From the NCBI GenBank assembly GCA_964561135.1, contig CAZLOB010000006.1:1-12762 (forward strand): a DNA stretch of 12,762 nucleotides, in the 5' to 3' direction. The stretch comes from JANXDG01 sp964561135 (lineage in GTDB: Bacteria > Elusimicrobiota > Endomicrobiia > DTEH01). Shown in pieces: positions 12,301 to 12,762 of this stretch. The position numbers and the translations under genes were made by a program. The notes below the pieces were generated by a model, which was not told the DNA's origin, searched no databases, and saw only the letters and a list, made by a program, of their open reading frames with translations. The first letter of the stretch is position 1. Every line of letters begins with the position of its first letter.

Positions 12301-12762
12301 AGCATTAAACGCGGAACCGCTCCACCAGTTGTTAGGTCCTGGGATTGACAAGTTTTGTATTGCAACCTCAACTTCTTTGATACCGGCACCGGCTGGTTCT
12401 AAAGGATTATCTTTTGCAGTACCAGAAATTGTTGTCAATGACCAGTAATAATTTGTATGTTGTGGTAGGTTAATTTTTGAATCAGGTTTTACCTCATCAA
12501 AAATAAAGTATATATCATATTCAGGAATTTCAGAAACAGCTTCAGATGAACCTGCAACATCCCATGCACGCGATGTTACTTCATACCTTTTACCACTTGT
12601 AAATGTTACAGCAGCAGTATAAGCCCAAGATGAAACCCATACATTGTTCACCACAACCCAGCTTGAACCATAAACAGCAATATCCTTCCATCCTTCAGAA
12701 CCAAACCATGCAAGATTATCTGTCACATTTATCAATCTTATTTCAACTTTTTCTACACCGCT
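1..12762 (-). CDS. Internal fragment of a giant Ig-like multi-repeat protein, probably cell-surface or secreted (both ends outside window)
   Basis: One reading frame is open for all 4,254 codons, from base 12762 down to base 1, with no stop of any kind. Translation gives about 34 tandem beta-sandwich modules: nine type-1 (A-I), one bridge (J) and 24 type-2. The recurring motifs lie at matching positions in every module, which confirms frame and strand. The composition is rich in Thr, Val, Pro, Tyr, Asp and Trp. I counted only 14 Met and 22 Cys. No signal peptide, transmembrane segment, coiled coil, catalytic domain, LPxTG motif or other anchor is visible, as expected for the middle of a long fibre. 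Related bacterial Ig-like repeats occur in extracellular adhesins and giant surface proteins. A surface-fibre role is therefore inferred, not shown. With Ig-like domains about 3.5-4 nm long, the visible part could span over 100 nm if extended. The start codon, ribosome binding site, operon partners and C-terminus cannot be seen. The reading frame is near certain; the function is moderate at best. Confidence 0.96.
346..699 (-). repeat. Type-2 module 23
   Basis: 118 residues. Shows AIYAPGETPEPG, GRGRTGTP, QTAGAYFNLTVRACD then AYYN, an altered acidic loop (DDWDIDYEV) and NGTTTF. The closing segment is short (AAKVTVASATAS). Confidence 0.89.
700..1092 (-). repeat. Type-2 module 22 (long spacer, duplicated entry)
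   Basis: 131 residues. Shows VILPGEKYVPG and KPPYDGTGGKEG. QTAGVPISGG is followed by TIIRAGTTIYFNV, so the AG-x-x strand entry occurs twice. Then FAVDDYYN, TTDPYDTHPS and SSTWTVRAS. Confidence 0.88.
1093..1479 (-). repeat. Type-2 module 21 (longest late loop)
   Basis: 129 residues. Shows ALLPGEIPRP, TTKGKEGTP, RITDILWN and a strongly acidic loop (YDEYDDEP). A loop of about 16 residues rich in Asn, Pro and Trp (ERTDTNPPYWEP) precedes HIIIATDTGG. Confidence 0.87.
1480..1860 (-). repeat. Type-2 module 20 (insertion after DPND)
   Basis: 127 residues. The opening reads VLVPDEQHEPG, then ILGKTGS. The Cys is shifted by one residue (YCVDRFNN). SSDPND is followed by an extra GVDAETGLGWDP before LLNGTTVF. 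Closing strand: HYLTAEDTDG. Confidence 0.88.
1861..2250 (-). repeat. Type-2 module 19 (long spacer)
   Basis: 130 residues. Shows MVVPGETHVPG, KPPYYPEFGGKTGTP, AACDLYWN, TSDPYDTDP, ENGMKSF and the long loop RRATLYQGLQES before TIYAQHD. Confidence 0.88.
2251..2649 (-). repeat. Type-2 module 18
   Basis: 133 residues. Shows VLAPGEVHIPG, SPTGKDSSG, YATDTRYN and TTDDLYDTEPS. The strand before the late loop is extended, and a long hydrophilic loop (NRGALDPQNRN) precedes TLVTAEDV. Confidence 0.88.
2650..3015 (-). repeat. Type-2 module 17
   Basis: 122 residues. Shows LLVPGEEAVPG, WYTNGKEGTP, NVVDKYWN, SATDPFYEAPP, NGTVTI and TATTTGWRITAS. The closing segment belongs to the same GWRI subtype as modules 7 and 15. 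Confidence 0.89.
3016..3366 (-). repeat. Type-2 module 16
   Basis: 117 residues. Shows AVVPNETYVPG, SPTGKTGS, YITDSRWN, ETEDPYDVEPS and NGIATF. Its late loop starts with RRG, recalling the RRA of modules 4 and 19. Closing strand: EQYKIIVS. Confidence 0.9.
3367..3708 (-). repeat. Type-2 module 15 (shortest copy)
   Basis: 114 residues. Shows IILPGETWLPG and LEGRTGTP. The TAG entry is replaced by VVDSTRTITV before QVCDDYWN. Then TTEDPHDTPD and TATTDGWRIQVS. Confidence 0.88.
3709..4116 (-). repeat. Type-2 module 14 (longest copy)
   Basis: 136 residues. Shows ILLPGETYEPG, the long spacer KWENGVNPPPYGKEG, NLVDKFYN, an altered acidic loop (YDPYAVYPS), NGTTTF, and an extended loop (TSGWALNPSSW) before TITARDVDG. 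Confidence 0.88.
4117..4473 (-). repeat. Type-2 module 13
   Basis: 119 residues. Shows VVPGETILPG, SPTGKQGTP and QTAGIPFGCTVYATD then TYFN; its Cys sits earlier in the strand than in the other copies. Then DTSDNWDIHPS, NGTTVF and TAGSQHRLYAVD. Confidence 0.9.
4474..4824 (-). repeat. Type-2 module 12
   Basis: 117 residues. The opening VVLPGQVISP has a shortened spacer (YGRTGMP). Shows YACDRYYN, TTTDLFDTEP, NGTTVF and TAGTHTVTVVD. The C-terminal half is close to consensus. Confidence 0.9.
4825..5193 (-). repeat. Type-2 module 11 (long spacer, DPYD lost)
   Basis: 123 residues. The opening reads VLLPNEVARPG, followed by KPPYTDSTGGKEG and NICDYYWN. The DPYD loop is replaced by LDCVGFQDYVG, giving this copy a second Cys. 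Closing strand: TTGLWSITATH. Confidence 0.87.
5194..5574 (-). repeat. Type-2 module 10 (long spacer)
   Basis: 127 residues. Shows AILPGETYKPG, the spacer KYNIAPYGKEGTP, QTAGVSFNVTVYVTD then DYYN, and TTEDPYDVEPS. The loop ATDPFNWNNSGW is longer than usual. A Cys lies in the strand before the acidic loop (VACWL). Confidence 0.88.
5575..5919 (-). repeat. Type-2 module 9
   Basis: 115 residues, nearly the minimal length. Shows AVLPGETYLPG, SPNGKTGIP, YGCDEYWN, a relaxed acidic loop (SDVYNSTPP), SGQAIIQH, and the closing strand ATHYILVEDIDD. Confidence 0.9.
5920..6321 (-). repeat. Type-2 module 8 (long spacer, extra loop)
   Basis: 134 residues. Shows LPGEIHVWG, the long spacer KPPYTLGDTTGGK, and YACDYYYN. 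About ten extra residues (TLFGISPAEGNP) precede TSDPYDIEPS. The closing strand KAGTFTITASDIDG is close to consensus. A second Cys lies at its end (STCQAN). Confidence 0.88.
6322..6714 (-). repeat. Type-2 module 7
   Basis: 131 residues. Shows VILPGETADPG, SPTGKYGTP, RLVDDYYN and TTEDPYDS. The usual NGTTTF strand is replaced by a Tyr/Asp-rich stretch (YTYGDYIDYVIPA). The closing strand is of the TTIGWRLTADD type. Confidence 0.87.
6715..7101 (-). repeat. Type-2 module 6 (degenerate opening, long spacer)
   Basis: 129 residues. PGE is lost (VLVPNQQNLAG). The spacer is long and of unusual composition (WSGSPNATPPYGK), followed by QTAGVAFTVTVNACD and TYWN. The acidic loop is EVDPYAEITP. The closing strand is RRIKVTDGDGG. 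Confidence 0.87.
7102..7461 (-). repeat. Type-2 module 5
   Basis: 120 residues. Shows LILPGETAEPG, PEGKVGT, NLVDNWWN (no Cys), PNDPYDVEPS and the closing strand AGTHTVLVEDIDG, close to the family consensus at its C-terminal half. Confidence 0.9.
7462..7833 (-). repeat. Type-2 module 4
   Basis: 124 residues. Shows VVPGETVQPG, spacer PEGKTGSP, RSCDRYWN and TTDPYDTEP. NGTTTF is replaced by SGQKIQSL. The loop RRARPTGNTLD leads into a closing strand VDITAVEA. Module 19 shares the LRRA variant. Confidence 0.88.
7834..8226 (-). repeat. Type-2 module 3 (divergent)
   Basis: 131 residues. Opens with VVLPGQTPEPG. The Y-W-N motif is degraded to VDTYNN, and DPYD is replaced by ISPYPNPDV. It has SVCFLV (a Cys in a different strand) and the loop GQTNGPSQ. 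Among the least typical copies. Confidence 0.85.
8227..8622 (-). repeat. Type-2 module 2 (long spacer)
   Basis: 132 residues. Opens with VILPGETAEWG and the long spacer KPPYDTPAGGK. Shows NACDYYWN, TTDKYDVEPS and SGTTTFAITL. About nine extra residues (VYNNIMVSG) precede the closing ATHYIYAS strand. Confidence 0.88.
8623..9000 (-). repeat. Type-2 module 1
   Basis: 126 residues. The opening strand reads VVVPGVSRAPG, with PGV instead of PGE. Then come FTQTAGVSFDVKVDACD and RYWN. The acidic loop is altered (SDPYTTSLPQ) and the closing strand is NQYLTAEDIG. It joins directly to bridging module J. Confidence 0.88.
9001..9399 (-). repeat. Bridging Ig-like module J between the two arrays
   Basis: 133 residues, from FVLTPQYDTV to VVVLPASP. 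It lacks the type-1 markers and also lacks the P-G-E opening and Pro/Gly spacer of type 2. Its core is type-2-like: VVAGTKMRITVRAVD, then a VGRIRFTV strand, LPEDYTFTLADKGEKTF, and a closing strand AGTRRIRVTDIPDG. It matches the widespread bacterial filamin-like repeat pattern (a LPxDYTFTxADxGxHTF segment) better than modules 1-24 do. It could be the less modified form of type 2, or a cap joining the families. Confidence 0.8.
9400..9840 (-). repeat. Type-1 module I (longest and last of its family, with acidic insertion)
   Basis: 147 residues, about 20 more than the others. It has YIGGSAAD where others have ISGTAxD, then SGVKICLIRDE running into an acidic insertion (described separately). The WKSGKLYFVRSQATD then RAGN strand is normal. 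It ends in RFYVTLPAN rather than a YDTTKP junction, which marks the end of the type-1 array. Confidence 0.85.
9637..9678 (-). other. Acidic EF-hand-like loop inserted in module I
   Basis: The residues DENENEIIDEDGSD lie in the loop after the second strand of module I. The spacing D-x-N-x-N-x-x-x-D-x-D recalls calcium-binding loops of the dockerin or thrombospondin-3 kind (D-x-N-x-D-G-x-I-D). The central Gly is missing and no second loop is seen. Calcium binding is a guess; the insertion itself is plainly visible against modules D-F. Confidence 0.4.
9841..10230 (-). repeat. Type-1 module H
   Basis: 130 residues. Shows LSGTSVD, VNKVEISIQN and WTDGRIYRVRVRGYD, and ends in FIYDTTKPT. The aromatic motif is degenerate (YWNHNLNIW, no Gly) and NVEI stands in place of AGN. 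Confidence 0.87.
10231..10629 (-). repeat. Type-1 module G
   Basis: 133 residues. Shows IYGTAKD in place of ISGTAKD, then GLYNVRIAVRN, MWWSGTGF, and ESGTSYYITARAED then NAGN. About ten extra Asn/Asp/Gln-rich residues follow AGN before the FTFDNTPPV junction. Confidence 0.88.
10630..10989 (-). repeat. Type-1 module F
   Basis: 120 residues, the shortest complete type-1 copy. Shows ISGTAYD, ISKVEIRIY, WWDGNGW and WQSGYVYKVEARAQD then DAGN, with the junction FRYDTTKPE. Confidence 0.9.
10990..11355 (-). repeat. Type-1 module E
   Basis: 122 residues. Shows VISGTAAD, GILNVKVIIKR, YWDGTSW and WEDGVEYQIQSRAYD then NATN. It ends in WICDKTPPL, sharing the Cys-Asp-Lys junction variant with module B. 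Confidence 0.9.
11356..11730 (-). repeat. Type-1 module D
   Basis: 125 residues and close to consensus: ISGTAFD, GISQVEVLIRD, YWTGSSW, WQSGRQYRVYSKSKD then VAGN, and the junction FTFDNTPPV. A good seed for building a profile of this module. Confidence 0.9.
11731..12108 (-). repeat. Type-1 module C
   Basis: 126 residues. Shows ISGTSED, GIRKTEVSIYCL (with a Cys in the second strand), WWNGTDF and STYVVYSRTFD, and ends in FVYDITKPT. The W-x-x-G turn before the SRA-type strand is lost (LVSHS instead). Confidence 0.87.
12109..12480 (-). repeat. Type-1 module B
   Basis: 124 residues. Shows ISGTAKD, GIKEVEVAI, the aromatic motif WWSGSAF and the strand WTDGNVYLIVTRAKD. The usual AGN after the strand is replaced by KSIP. 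The junction is FICDKSTPT, where a Cys stands in the place of the usual Tyr or Phe. Confidence 0.87.
12481..12762 (-). repeat. Type-1 module A (partial, N-terminal side cut)
   Basis: 94 residues remain. It enters at SGVEKVEIRL, so about 30 residues, including the ISGTA strand, lie beyond base 12762. The middle is unusually Trp-rich (W-V-V-V-N-N-V-W-V-S-S-W). It has TSGKRYEVTSRAWD followed by VAGS, and ends in FDEVKP, a weak version of the YDTTKP junction. Confidence 0.85.

Larger units (their letters stand above)
9400..12762 (-). repeat. Type-1 Ig-like module array (nine modules, A-I)
   Basis: This is the N-terminal part of the visible protein: one partial and eight complete modules of 120-147 residues. 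Common elements in order: a short opening strand ending in Pro (VITLP, VTYP, VSFP); ISGTAxD; a strand such as KVEIRI or QVEVLI; an aromatic motif such as YWTGSSW, YWDGTSW or WWSGSAF; a W-x-x-G-x-x-Y-x-V-x-S-R-A-x-D-x-A-G-N strand pair; and a junction reading YDTTKP, FDNTPP or CDKTPP. The Y-x-V-x-x-R-A-x-D-x-A-G-N and TTKP/NTPP pattern is typical of bacterial Ig-like repeat domains in very large extracellular proteins. The array probably continues upstream, since module A is cut at its N-terminal side. Confidence 0.9.

Noticed and set aside
1..12762. Non-coding or decayed region, since no long start-to-stop ORF is present
   Set aside because: The minus frame is fully open and shows ordered, conserved domain motifs throughout. 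The long ORF is missing only because its start and stop lie outside the window.
1..12762. Stop-codon recoding (for example TGA read as an amino acid)
   Set aside because: No TGA, TAG or TAA occurs in the coding frame, so nothing in the window calls for an altered code.

Overview
The whole 12,762-base window is the inside of one gene. On the minus strand, the frame whose codons begin at base 12762 stays open through all 4,254 codons. I translated it line by line and found no TAA, TAG or TGA. Neither the start nor the stop lies in the window, so the protein is longer than 4,254 residues (over about 450 kDa). The short ATG-to-stop ORFs elsewhere are shadows of this frame. There is no intergenic space, RNA gene, promoter, terminator, mobile element or CRISPR array.

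The protein is a chain of about 34 beta-sandwich (Ig-like) modules in two families. Reading N- to C-terminal, bases 12762-9400 hold nine type-1 modules (A-I) of about 120-147 residues. They share an ISGTAxD motif, a V-E-V strand, a W-x-G-x-x-W/F aromatic motif, a Y-x-V-x-S-R-A-x-D-x-A-G-N strand, and a YDTTKP or FDNTPP junction. Bases 9399-9001 hold a single bridging module (J). Bases 9000-1 hold 24 tandem type-2 modules of 114-136 residues. Each opens with an L-x-V-x-L-P-G-E strand and a Pro/Gly-rich spacer. Then come a TAG-x-x-F-x-V-T-V-x-x-C/V-D-x-Y-W-N strand, a DPYD-x-EPS loop, an NGTTTF strand and a closing strand often reading TAGTHTVTA-x-D-x-DG. Type 2 resembles the bacterial Ig-like (filamin-like) repeats of the kind 'TAGTPFTVTVTAxDAYGN', with a different opening segment and loops.

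The source is probably an uncultured, moderately AT-rich bacterium (roughly 40% G+C by eye). Giant, Thr/Val/Tyr/Trp-rich, Met-poor proteins built from such modules are known from candidate phyla such as Omnitrophota and relatives. The taxon is an inference from protein style only. The likely role is a giant secreted or cell-surface fibre (adhesin, stalk or predation/attachment structure). No enzyme domain, signal peptide or anchor lies in the window, so the function is not established. The modules have drifted apart in nucleotide sequence, so the array looks old and not recently amplified.
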